A DNA stretch of 64,000 nucleotides from Agrostemma githago (taxonomy: Eukaryota > Streptophyta > Magnoliopsida > Caryophyllales > Caryophyllaceae), in assembly GCA_958450325.1 (NCBI GenBank), contig OY288249.1, positions 61,692,166 to 61,756,165 of the forward strand. Reading direction: 5' to 3'. Of this stretch, positions 55,401 through 64,000 are shown in pieces. Numbering within the stretch: the stretch's first letter is position 1; every line of letters begins with the position of its first letter. Below the pieces are notes generated by a model that was not told the DNA's origin, made no database searches, and worked only from the letters and a program-made list of their open reading frames with translations. A program made the translations under genes and the position numbers.

Positions 55401-58400
55401 GACTCGAACCTTACCATCCTTTTTAGGGACTGGTACTATGTTTGCAACCCAATCTGGATACTCAGAGACTCGTATAAACCCAGCTTTGAATTGTTTGTCG
55501 ACTTCCTCCTTGACTTTGAGGGACCATTCGGGCCTCATGCGTCGGAGTTTTTGCTTAACCGGCTTGAACCCTTCCTTGATCGGTATATGGTGCTCGGCTA
55601 TTTCGCGATCAATCCCCGGCATGTCCTTGTAGGACCATGCGAAGACGTCTTTGAATTCTTGAAGGAGAATTATGATTTGTTGTTTCTCCTCGGGATCTAA
55701 GGATAACCCTATCTTAAGCATCTGAGGTTCTAAGGTTGTTCCCACGTTGATGGATTCGGTGTCTTCGATTACCGGATTGCGGGATTCCCTTTGCTCTAGT
55801 TGCTCGATCAGATGTGGGGGTAAAAATACCTGTTCGTCGGGCTTCTCAATGTCATTGCACATAAAATTTTTGAAATTTTGAAAATGAGACAAGTCGTAAG
55901 CAGAACGGTTGTTATTATTGATCATGAATTGAGAAAAGAGCTCGAAAAGAGCTGTCATCTGATCACTAGTCAGTGGCGGGATAGGTAGGGTGCCCGGGAC
56001 AGACCCCGAGGCACCAGGAATGGCTAAAGGAAAAGAGGGAGTTACAGGATTGACCCTAGCACCAGACTCACTAGACTCAATCTTAGACTCTGACTCGGAC
56101 TCCGACTCAGACTCAGACTCAGATTCTGGCATTTCTCCTTCTCCTGTGATCAGCTTGTAAGTTTTTCCTTGACTGTCAGTCCATTTGACAGTTTTCCTCC
56201 AAGCTCTGGTTCCGGACCCGACCTCCGAGATTAGTTTGGACGGATCAAAGGTGCGACTGCGGAGTATGAGGCTGACTAGCTCTTCCTTCGGCGTTGGGAC
56301 TGCGAGTTCTTCTCCGAAAAGTAACCCTAGCGCGGGCTCGGCATTCTTAGCATCTTCGGATTGGATGAGAGCGAAGATGTCGTCTGGTATGTAGTTGCAG
56401 TCCCGAGCCAAGTGGGCCCCAGGGCGTGTGGGCCGATATAGGCCGGTCTGAGCAGTCTCGAATACTGGAGTGACGAAGGTGACCTTACTGGTTTCAGTCT
56501 GGCCCATGTTTTCTGGGGTTAGGGTGTAGCCCAAGCCCGTTTGAGTCCTCCCATTGTCCAGAACTTCAAGAATTTTTCCTGCGGGAAGATCGGGCCTTGA
56601 GGTAACCCCTGGTAGAAAGCCCAGATTCTGTAGCATTCGGTCTAGGGGGACGGTGAAATAAGGACGGAAGAGATGATCTTCTTCGATGGCTCCTATGAAA
56701 TCGAACCCCCATAGATCGGTGCGGCCCGAGGTGTTGCAATTAGCCACAGTCATAGGTGTGGCTTCTATAGTGATGACGGTGTCACGCAAAGGCAGCTTGA
56801 TTTTCCGATGCAAAGTGGAGGACACGGCCCTGGTTGCATGGATCCAAGGTCTTCCTAAAAGAAGGTTGAAGGAAGAAGTCACGTCAATCACTTGAAATTC
56901 CAGCTCTTTCTCTATCGGGCCTGTTATGATAGTGAGTTTTGTGGCTCCGGCTACTGACTTTGGACTCCCGTCAAAAGCCTGAATGGTTTGAGCTGTTGGA
57001 ATATAGTCGGCCTCGGTAATGCCGAGGGCTTTGGCGGTCCTCAAGGGAAGGACATTGACTGCTGACCCGTCGTCGATTAGGGTCATGGGTAAATACTTTC
57101 CTCGGCAGATAACTGTGATGTAGAGGGCCATGTTGTGGGCTGGCCCAAATGGTGGTAGATCGGCATTGGAGAAGGTGATCAGTGGGCCTTCTTCTATGGA
57201 TCTGCTTTTTAGGTGGGGTAGGACTGTGGCTACCATTTCAGCCGGGGTAGCCATGGAGTCGATTTTGACCTGATCGAGGGCCTTAGTGAGTGCCTCTCGA
57301 TGTTCTTGGGAGCTAACTAGGAGTTGCCATATAGAGAGGTCAACTCGAGTTTTGCTTAGCTGCTTTACAAGAGCCTTTTCAGGAGTTGGTTCTTCCGGAG
57401 CGGACTCTACTTTAAGTGGTTCAGCAATGATGAGGGCTTGACCGGTGGCTAAAGCCTTGGACTTAACCTTCTGAATCTCCTCAGGTGTGATGGGGACAGC
57501 TTCCCCTTTGGTGAGGTAGACATCATCTTCATCATCGCACCAGATCCCGTTTATCTGTGGGATAAATGGAGAAGTGAGGTGTGAACAATCCACTACTTCC
57601 CCGGAAAAGATGGCATGAGTGGCCAATGGGTTGTCTTTGTTGTTGGGCTTACCCCCGGGTAAAGGGATTTTCCCGCTTTCAATGAGATCTTGGATAAGGT
57701 GCTTCAGCTTCCAACATTTCTCGGTATCGTGGCCCTTACCACGATGATAGTGACAGTAGGCCTGAAGGTTGTAGGCCTTAGAGCGACGTTCGACCGGGAT
57801 GTCAGGTGTTGGGCCTATCGGGGTGATCAGGCCTTTTGATGATAACCTTTGAAGGGCGTTTTCATAGGTAGTGCCTATGTCGGTGAATACCCGGGGAGTA
57901 GTAGTCTTCTGAGATAAGGTATCGAGTGCATTTACCTCGTCGAAAATGCTATGAGCGGCAGCAGTAGTAGCGGGCTTGCTCGCTGATGAACTGGCCCCTT
58001 GGTATCCCTTAGTGGAGGCCTTAGTGAGGCTTTCCAATCTTAGATCATCCTCGATTCTTGTTCCCATTTCAGTCAGGACTGCGAAACTAGGTATGATGGC
58101 GTACCGGAGATGGACCCGGTAAGCTGGAAGTAGGTTCTTGACAAAGGCTTCAACCAGCACCTTTTCACTGGGCTTATCGACCATTTTGACGCTTTCAGCC
58201 CTCCAGCGTTGAAGGTATTTTGTGAATCCCTCCTTAGGTTCCTGGGCCATTACCTCCAGGGTGCGCATGGTGGTCTGGATTTCTGTATTGTCGGCGTAAT
58301 TCCGAGCGAATTCCGTTGCCACGTCATCCCAAATTTTGTATTTCTTGGGATCGAGTCGGTAGTACCAGGCTCTTGGGTGCTTCTCGAGACAAGAAGCGAA

Positions 58401-58793
58401 TAGGTGCTTGAACATGTTGGACTTAACCCCTTTAAGGGCCATGAATTCCTTGAAAGCCCGGATATGGTGGACCGGATCTTCAGTACCCTCGAACATCGGC
58501 AAGCCCGTCAGATTGAGATTCGTGGGTAGTTCGTCGGTCAATGGGGTATAAATCCTAGCATTCTCCGTATGGATGGAGCTTTGGGTTGTCAAGTGGACCT
58601 GTTCTTGCAGTTTGAGGACTGCACTGGCCAATGCGGCTAAAGGCCCGTCATCGTCGATCGAAGCGTTGGGGGTTCCCTGTTCTACGGCACTAACCCGAGT
58701 AATGATGGCGATCTGGTCTTCCCGTACCTTCCTCAGTTGGTCTTGGATTTGGGCCAACGAGGCTGTCAATTCGTCTATGGCTTTTTGCGTCAT
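52497..58793 (-). CDS. Ogre-like gag-pro-RT-RH-aRH-IN polyprotein, intact
   Basis: 2098 codons from MTQKAIDELTASLAQ. Approximate residues: Gag capsid 100-240; knuckle-like CHYHRGKGHDTEKC 347-360; protease IDDGSAVNVLP 573-583 and LLLGRPW 644-650; Ser-Glu repeat 890-903; RT 1100-1290 with FMDGYAGYNQ and YVDD 1231-1234; first RNase H 1375-1500, whose catalytic Asp position reads LYLTTTETAMGA; second RNase H 1520-1645 with D1526, E1565, D1587 and D1638; integrase with His/Cys finger 1749-1790 and D1819, D1880, E1915 (D,D35E); GPY module near 2061. It supplies particle, cDNA synthesis and integration. Ogre elements often have an intron between protease and RT; here the frame reads through. No stop was found. 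Confidence 0.95.
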   Translation of the reverse strand: MTQKAIDELTASLAQIQDQLRKVREDQIAIITRVSAVEQGTPNASIDDDGPLAALASAVLKLQEQVHLTTQSSIHTENARIYTPLTDELPTNLNLTGLPMFEGTEDPVHHIRAFKEFMALKGVKSNMFKHLFASCLEKHPRAWYYRLDPKKYKIWDDVATEFARNYADNTEIQTTMRTLEVMAQEPKEGFTKYLQRWRAESVKMVDKPSEKVLVEAFVKNLLPAYRVHLRYAIIPSFAVLTEMGTRIEDDLRLESLTKASTKGYQGASSSASKPATTAAAHSIFDEVNALDTLSQKTTTPRVFTDIGTTYENALQRLSSKGLITPIGPTPDIPVERRSKAYNLQAYCHYHRGKGHDTEKCWKLKHLIQDLIESGKIPLPGGKPNNKDNPLATHAIFSGEVVDCSHLTSPFIPQINGIWCDDEDDVYLTKGEAVPITPEEIQKVKSKALATGQALIIAEPLKVESAPEEPTPEKALVKQLSKTRVDLSIWQLLVSSQEHREALTKALDQVKIDSMATPAEMVATVLPHLKSRSIEEGPLITFSNADLPPFGPAHNMALYITVICRGKYLPMTLIDDGSAVNVLPLRTAKALGITEADYIPTAQTIQAFDGSPKSVAGATKLTIITGPIEKELEFQVIDVTSSFNLLLGRPWIHATRAVSSTLHRKIKLPLRDTVITIEATPMTVANCNTSGRTDLWGFDFIGAIEEDHLFRPYFTVPLDRMLQNLGFLPGVTSRPDLPAGKILEVLDNGRTQTGLGYTLTPENMGQTETSKVTFVTPVFETAQTGLYRPTRPGAHLARDCNYIPDDIFALIQSEDAKNAEPALGLLFGEELAVPTPKEELVSLILRSRTFDPSKLISEVGSGTRAWRKTVKWTDSQGKTYKLITGEGEMPESESESESESESESKIESSESGARVNPVTPSFPLAIPGASGSVPGTLPIPPLTSDQMTALFELFSQFMINNNNRSAYDLSHFQNFKNFMCNDIEKPDEQVFLPPHLIEQLEQRESRNPVIEDTESINVGTTLEPQMLKIGLSLDPEEKQQIIILLQEFKDVFAWSYKDMPGIDREIAEHHIPIKEGFKPVKQKLRRMRPEWSLKVKEEVDKQFKAGFIRVSEYPDWVANIVPVPKKDGKVRVCVDFRDLNKASPKDDFPLPHIDILVDNTANHALLSFMDGYAGYNQIKMAEEDMDKTTFITPWGTYCYTVMPFGLINAGATYQRTATTLLHDMMHKEVEVYVDDMIVKSKDRDGHITALRKFFTRLRKYNMRLNPQKCSFGVTSGKLLGHIVSQRGIEVDPAKIKAITEMQPPKTEKEIRGFLGKVQYISRFISKLTMVCEPIFKKLKIGERLLWDDKCQTAFDRIKEILASPPVLMPPQHGLPLSLYLTTTETAMGAMLAQTVNSEERAIYYISKKFLEYECKYTMLEKTCLALVWATKKLRHYMLSYEVQVLSKMDPIKHLFEKPILNGRISRWTLMLAEFDLKFVPLKAIKGRVVAEFLADSPITEEGHIDTWSFPDEDIFHTDTEAWDLYFDGASNFRGFGVGILLISPKGEHTPVSIKLDFDVTNNAAEYEACIHGLQAAADLGVTNLRVHGDSSLVINQALQKWKTRNANLVAYQARVRDLEKQFHKVEYIYLPREENQFADALSKLASLLNIPDHMTSMPICVERRSEPAYIHDIEEVEIPDPEPWYQAVLTYLETGEYPPGADNRAKKALRRLATQFIRTDDGQLYKKTAQGALLRCVDKTNGEKVMAEVHDGECGPHMNAQMLVRKIMRLGYYWNSMETDCQQYVRHCHNCQIFANVQHMPPSLLYTMTSPWPFSTWGIDIIGKINPSGTGGHCFILVAIDYFTKWVEAESYRILNASHVAKFIQNKIICRYGIPHEFISDHGTHFQAETAALLTKYKIQRHTSSPYRPQTNGAVEAANKTIVTILKKMADNYRDWPDKIPFALWGYRTSIRTATGATPYYLTYGMEAVQPVELEVPSLRILLESQVPEADWVRARYDSLVLLDERRSRALNNIQIYQKRIQRAFNKRVRPRNIKEGDLVLKSVRALLPVDPRGKFKPNWAGPYLVKKILSGGAVMLTDLDGNEFVNPTNLDQLKRYYP

Positions 58794-59847
58794 GGCTCGA
58801 GTGTGGGGTGACCTGTCTGTAAGGGTACCGCGTAATCAGTATCTGACCCAGATCTTAGAACCAAAAGTACATCCCGAGCAAGAAAAAAGACTAGACTAGA
58901 AAGAAGACCGGAGACTGACTTCTAAATGGATGACACGTGAGTGGTGGGCCTTCCTTAGGATTCGGCAGAGTGGGCCTAGTCCTGTTCGAAGGAAGGTCTA
59001 CGTGAGAAATCCCCAGACTTTAGACTCGAGTGTGTGAACGGGCTTTCCTTTGTAGGAGTTAGTCCTACAAAGGTGGGGCGTGCCTTGACAAGTAAGGCGG
59101 ACTGGGGTGGGGTGGAAACCCGTGATATGAGATCGACGGAGTTTCGACGCTATAGACTCTAACTTATGACAAGACCCGACACTGCTAAATACGGGAAGTC
59201 CTAAGAAGAAGAGGATTTTGAAAACGGAATTTGAATTTGAAAACCGAGCAAAGTCGGATTGGAAGACCCGATTTTTTTTTAAAACCGAGAAAAAAGGTTA
59301 TCGGGCCGAGATTTCGGGCTTTTTTTTTGAAAGGTTTGGACAGCATACCGGCTAAAAATAGGCTATTTTGAGTCAAAATCATAAGTCCTAAATTCGGCAG
59401 CTTTCCGGGTTTTGAAAAAGAATGGGTTTGAAAAGATGTAAGTTTTTTTGAAAATGACGGTTTTTGAAAAGACCAAAAAGGAGATCAGGTAGCATGTAGT
59501 CATAGAATCAGTATAACGACGCCATGTATGCTCTTAGTCTAAGTCTCGGTCGGTCTAAGAGGGTCTATACCAACAACGATCGCATTCTCGTACTGAGGAC
59601 GGACTCCCTAAGCCGAGTTGGTCTTAGGACATGCCGCAAAGTCTAAACGAGTTCCGCCATCGAAGTCTTTAGTGCACCCTAGTGGGAATGCACCGTGGTA
59701 TAGTGGGACGTCGGTCACAAGTAACCGGCCCGGGATAGAACGGGGTTATGCATGAACCATTGAACTAAAACGTGTACATTACTAATCGAACGATTTCTTT
59801 TCGAGTCTCACCCTGAGGATGCCGATGGTAAGTGACACATCAGTTAA
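58794..59847 (-). other. 5' leader of the Ogre-like element
   Basis: 1.05 kb between primer site and gag start. Only a 65-codon frame (59382-59185) is present, so the ORF1 that many Ogre elements carry upstream of gag is absent. Words such as GATCGACGGAGTTTCGACGC are shared with the gag-only element's leader. Confidence 0.65.
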
Positions 59848-59865
59848 TCCCCAGCGGAGTCGCCA
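59848..59865 (-). other. Primer-binding site, tRNA-Arg type
   Basis: Minus strand TGGCGACTCCGCTGGGGA, three bases from the 5' LTR. This is the primer type reported for Ogre elements. The tRNA identity is from memory. Confidence 0.85.
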
Positions 59866-59868
59866 AAT

Positions 59869-62268
59869 TGTGGACATGACATAGGTCCACCCCGACGCGG
59901 CGAAGCGCGGGTTTTGGGGAGGCGTAGAATTTCCATATGAGATGGATCGAATAGAATTTTAAATCGAAGTAGGAGTCGCCACCGAATTTTATGGTTATTC
60001 GGAACCGTTCGAACCCACTCTATGTCGTAGTGGGCCATACTTAAAGCCTGGCCCATTTCCGATGTCAGAGTTTATTGGGTTCGTCCCTTAGCATATCGAT
60101 ACCGATGCCGACTGGGCGGTTAATCGTATATTGAATGACTCTCGTTGCCAATGGTTTCGGACATCCGGAAACCACGGTTCTGAGTAAGGGGTGAGGGTAC
60201 GTGTTGGGAAGTTCGACGAGAACACCCAACCCCGCCCGCACTTAGCGGCCTTTACTAAGATGTCGTTCGTTTTTGGTGTACACGCGTTAGTTCGACGATG
60301 AAATGATATGCAGAGATTATTTTCCTAAGACATGTGAGGAAAAATAAATAAGTGGGTTGCTAGGTCGTTTAATGCATATTAAACTACTAACGGCAAAGTT
60401 GTTTAGCATGTGAGGCTCGTTTTAGTCTAATAAAACGATAAAAAGAAAATATGAGAATAAGTTGCTACAAACACGAGAAAACGGGTTAGTAACGATTGAA
60501 ATAATAATATATGAAATTGAAATCGAGAAAATAAGAATTAATCGAAATCTGAAAAATATTACTAAAAACGTTGTTTTGTATAAAAAACGATGTTCGAGAA
60601 GGAATAAAAAATAAAAAAAAAGGGGGTCTCGGCCGAGAGCCGCGCGACTCGCCCGAGGCTCATGCGGGTCGCGTGGCGGCCTGATTTCGAAAACGTTTTT
60701 CGGAAAATTTTGATTAAATCGCGTACGAATATCGCATAATTCGTACCCGACTTAATATTCTCGATATTCGTTATATTCGATAGTTGATTATCAAATATTT
60801 AGAATAGTTTTGGAAAAGATGTAAATTTAGAAATCGTTTCGTAAAATAATAAAAATAAACGAACGAAAAACTAAAAAAATAGAACCGGATCAGACTCGTG
60901 CGCGAGTCGCCTGGACCGGGCGCGACTCGCGTACGGGTCTGATTTTTTATTATTTTTTTTGTTCGAAAATCGTTAATTGCGTACAAACATGAATTAATTT
61001 GTACTCGGTTTATATTTTCGATATTCGTCGTATTCGATATTCGATTATGAAATCGATATCGAATATTCGGAATGACTTTAGAAAAGGTTTTGAAAAAGTT
61101 CGTTTTTGAACGAAAAGTAAAAAAAGAAATTTGAACGAAAAGTTTGTAAAAAAGATGTAACGATTCCGTCGAAAACTTAATATAATTCCTTTTGATACGA
61201 TATTCGATTATATAGAATCGATATCATATTTTAAGAATATTCGATATAGGAAAATAGTTTTTAGTAGTATCGATATTAGAAAATAAAAGAAAGACCGACG
61301 CAAGACCCATAATAAAAACGAGACGAAGAAGAGAGGAAAGGGAAGAGACGGGTTTGATTTACACCCTCAACCTACATGCTTTGTGTTCTCGGTATAGAGC
61401 TCGTCGGACGGTGGCTTAGACACGGGAGCGTCGAGATGATGTGGGTGAGTTAAGGTGTCGGTTTGGAGTGTGTGTGTGGCGTGGGATCGGCCGGTTTGGA
61501 CGGGAACGGTTTCGTCGGATTTTTGGAATTACTTCGGGATTACGTCGGGACTTCGAATGTTGTTTTTTTTGGCTGCTGAAAACTTAGGATTTTTGGTCTG
61601 ATTTTTCGTGCACGAAATCGTGTTTTATCGGTCGATTTTCTGTCTTTTTGAGGTTGAAGGGAGGGTCCTATTTATAGGAACCGAGGTGATCTTACTTGTG
61701 TGACAAGAAACACCGGTTTGGATAGGAAATATGAGAGTTCGTGAAGGAATAGACTTCTCGTTTCTTGGTGGGAAAGCCAAAAACTCGGCTGGTTTGGGGT
61801 GATATCTCGGCTGTTTCAGCCGAGTATCTGAGCTTGGGTGGTATTCCGTTTCGGTTTCCGGATAGAATTCCTACTTGCGATCGAACTCTACTTAAACGGA
61901 ATTGTTTATTATTTTTGTATGGCTGATTTTTTGGTGTTTGAGTCCGAATCAAACCGTGTAGTGTCACGGCCAGCTCGTGTGACTCGGGAAAAAATATCTT
62001 TGACCGGGTTTGACTCGGTCGCTAAAAGACGGTTTTACCCCTGGTGACGGTTTCGACCCAAATTAGTGTTATTTGACTCGAAACGACCCACTGGGCCTGG
62101 ATTTGAGGTCCGTTTTGTGAGATTTGTACTCCTTAAAATGTCTAAACCAAGTGTCCATGATTACAAGCCCATATCCGAGTCTGTCAAAGCACGTTTACGT
62201 CCTATCATCATCGGGTGTTTGGCGGGAACTACTATAGACACCTGGCGGTCAAAATGTGGGTGTCTACA
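59869..62268 (-). repeat. 5' LTR of Ogre-like element
   Basis: 2400 bp. Differences from the 3' LTR that I found: GGCAAAG versus GTCAAAG near 60392, GAGAGGAAAG versus GAGAGAAAAG near 61337, one extra T near 61592, and GTCCG versus GTCTG near 61944. Followed by CATAT. Confidence 0.96.
61669..61676 (-). promoter_or_regulatory. TATA box of the Ogre-like 5' LTR
   Basis: Minus strand TATAAATA in TTCCTATAAATAGGACC, about 600 bases into the LTR. Most of the LTR would therefore be transcribed leader (R-U5). Confidence 0.7.
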
Positions 62269-64000
62269 CATATATTCTCCAATATTCATTAATCCTGGGG
62301 TAGAAAAGAGGCATATGGTTTAAAATAAAGACATTTACAAGCCTTACGAGTACTTATCGAGTCGTGATGAAATTCGACGAAACAAGCTATATACTCCATT
62401 CTAAGTCATTCTACTTCCTTTGAAAAGTAATGAGAGTCGTTTTAGCGCATATCGGTAATTTCTAAACGGTTTGAACAAATAATATATCGCAGATTCAAAA
62501 ACATCGTCCACTTTTTTTGTCCGACTAGTTTCCGGAATCAAATGTATTCTAATTCGCACCGTATTTACTCCATATAAAATACATTAATAATCCTAGGGTA
62601 AAAAAAGTTGAATATGGTTCAAAATAAAGACATTTAAAGGCCATACTAGTATACGTTTCGAGTCATGACGAAACTAGACGAAACAAGATATAAACTCGAT
62701 TCTAAGCCGTCTTACGTGTTTTGTTAGGTGTTAAGTGTCATTTCAGCGCATATCTGTTATTTATATACTTTTCAGTAAACAATATTGTAGATTAAAAATA
62801 ATCGTCGAAAACAACTGATGTTGAAGTTATTATCCATATTTTTTTGTCCGACTAGGCTCCAGAGTCAAATGTCTTGAAATTCACATCATACGTTCTCTAT
62901 ACAATATATATAACTCATGGGGTAAAAAAGAGGCATATGGTTTAAAAAAAAGGCATTTATAGGTCTTCAGAGTACTTATTGGGTCGTGAAGAATTCAACC
63001 AAACAAGCTATAAATTCTTGATTCTAAGTCGTTCTACTTTCTATGTAAATTAATGAGAATCGGTTCAACGCATATCGGCCGTTTCCAAATGGTTTGAAGA
63101 AATAATATCATGGATTAAGAAAAATCGTCAAAAACTGTCGATTTTGAAGGTTATTATTCTCGTTTTTTGTCCAACTAGGTCCTGGAATCAAATGCTTTGA
63201 AATTCACGTCATAATTACTTCATACAATAATGATTAGTCCAAGGGTAATAATAGGGGAATATGGTTTAAAATAAAGACATTTAGATGCCTTACGAGTTAC
63301 GAGTACGTTCCGAGTCGTGATGAAGTTAGACGAAACAAGATTTATATACCAGAGTCTAAGCCTCATAAATCCTTTGTTAAGTATTGAGAGCCATTTCAGC
63401 GCATATCGATTGTTTCTAAACGGTTCAGTAAACAATATTGCAGTTGCAGATTCAGAAAACTCGTTGAAAACTACCGATTTTGAAGATTATTATCCACGTT
63501 TTTTTGTCTGACTAGGTTCCGGAGTCAAATGTCTTGAAATCCGCATCATATGTTATCTATACAATATACATTAATCCTGGATATAAAAGAGGCATATGGT
63601 TTAAAATAAACACATTTACAGAACTTATGAGTACTTATCGAGTCGTGATGAAATTCGACAAAACAAACTATATATTCCATTCTAAGCCGTTCTACCTTTG
63701 TAAAGTAATGAGAGTCGTTTTAGCGCATATTGACCGTTTCTAAACAGTTTGAACGGATAATATCACAAATTCAAAAAAATCGACGAAAATTCCGATTTTG
63801 AAGGTTATTATGCACGGTTTTTTGTCCGACTAGGTCCTGGAATCAAATGCCTTCTAATTCGCATCATATTTACTCCATACAATATACATTAATCCTAGGG
63901 TAAAAAAGTCAAATATGGTTTAAAATAAAGACATTTAAAGGCCATACGAGTATATGTTTCGAGTCGTGATGAAACTAGACGAAACAAGATATAAACTCGA
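62269..64000. repeat. Satellite array, monomer about 300-335 bp
   Basis: The anchor ATATGGTTTAAAATAAAG recurs at 62313, 62612, 62935, 63259, 63594 and 63913, so spacing is 299-335. Other shared words are CGAGTCGTGATGAAA, TTTCAGCGCATATC and TTTTTTGTCCGACTAG. Monomers differ by indels and substitutions. Odd-even similarity (for example 62612 with 63913, and 62313 with 63594) hints at a higher-order pattern. The array runs past the window end. Non-coding. Confidence 0.9.

Larger units (their letters stand above)
47344..62268 (-). mobile_element. Intact, very young Ogre-like Ty3/gypsy element
   Basis: 14,925 bp on the minus strand, with TSD CATAT on both sides (47339-47343, 62269-62273). LTRs of about 2.4 kb differ by three substitutions and one 1-bp indel in my comparison. 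In element order: 5' LTR 62268-59869, primer site, gag-pol in one 2098-codon frame (58793-52497), an oppositely oriented two-exon gene (50382-52127), polypurine tract, 3' LTR 49742-47344. The second RNase H, tRNA-Arg-type primer and long LTR place it with Ogre in the Tat lineage. Every part needed for transposition is present. Confidence 0.95.

Noticed and set aside
52796..58899. Plus-strand ORFs of 60-154 codons opposite the polyprotein
   Set aside because: They are shadows of the strongly coding minus-strand frame and match no family.

Overview
This is nuclear DNA of a flowering plant, probably a eudicot. One spliced plant gene with GT-AG introns sits at the left, and most of the rest is nested LTR retrotransposons of the Ty3/gypsy Tat (Ogre/Retand) lineage, plus smaller DNA transposons, gene fragments and a satellite. 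A Caryophyllales source is possible but only a weak inference, because Retand-type elements were first described in Silene. No prokaryotic features, rRNA or intact tRNA genes were seen.

Layout. 1-2000: intergenic, with two decayed reverse-transcriptase-derived fragments. 2080-6050: a six-exon gene for a short La-related protein of the LARP1B/C type, the only ordinary host gene in the window. 6051-9140: AT-rich intergenic DNA with a local duplication and a SINE-like insertion. 9146-18640: a Retand-like element with 673-bp LTRs and target-site duplication (TSD) AAAGT. Its gag-pol is broken and deleted, and it carries two antisense ORFs that each have a TATA box. 18947-44423: a large minus-strand gag-only relative of Ogre (TSD CCTAT), split by later insertions. 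These are a 2.3-kb solo LTR (21487-29925, TSD GATAT) that itself contains a Retand-type non-autonomous element with a 20-copy 94-bp array (22834-28936), and a cluster of terminal-inverted-repeat elements in a TA microsatellite (36298-43546).

44671-45137: a Mutator-like MITE with a 9-bp TSD. 46257-46789: three correctly spliced exons matching the middle of the cytosolic glucanotransferase DPE2, between 22-bp direct repeats. 46909-47024: a very short LTR with an initiator-Met primer-binding site. 47067-47343 and 62269-64000: one satellite array (about 300-335 bp per monomer) interrupted by a nearly pristine 14.9-kb Ogre-like element (47344-62268, TSD CATAT).

How it works together. The Ogre-like element looks autonomous. 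On the minus strand it has 2.4-kb LTRs that differ at about four positions, a tRNA-Arg-type primer-binding site and one uninterrupted 2098-codon gag-pro-RT-RH-RH-IN frame. On the plus strand, between integrase and the 3' LTR, is a separate two-exon gene for a plant-mobile-domain-like protein with its own TATA box. The gag-only element has a related LTR, primer-binding site and gag, so it may have been mobilised in trans by such an element. The Retand-like element also carries antisense genes in its 3' region. The most unusual signals are these promoter-equipped antisense genes, the palindrome clusters directly upstream of the LTR TATA boxes, the growth of a 94-bp satellite from a single retrotransposon 3'-UTR monomer, and the DPE2 exon fragment.
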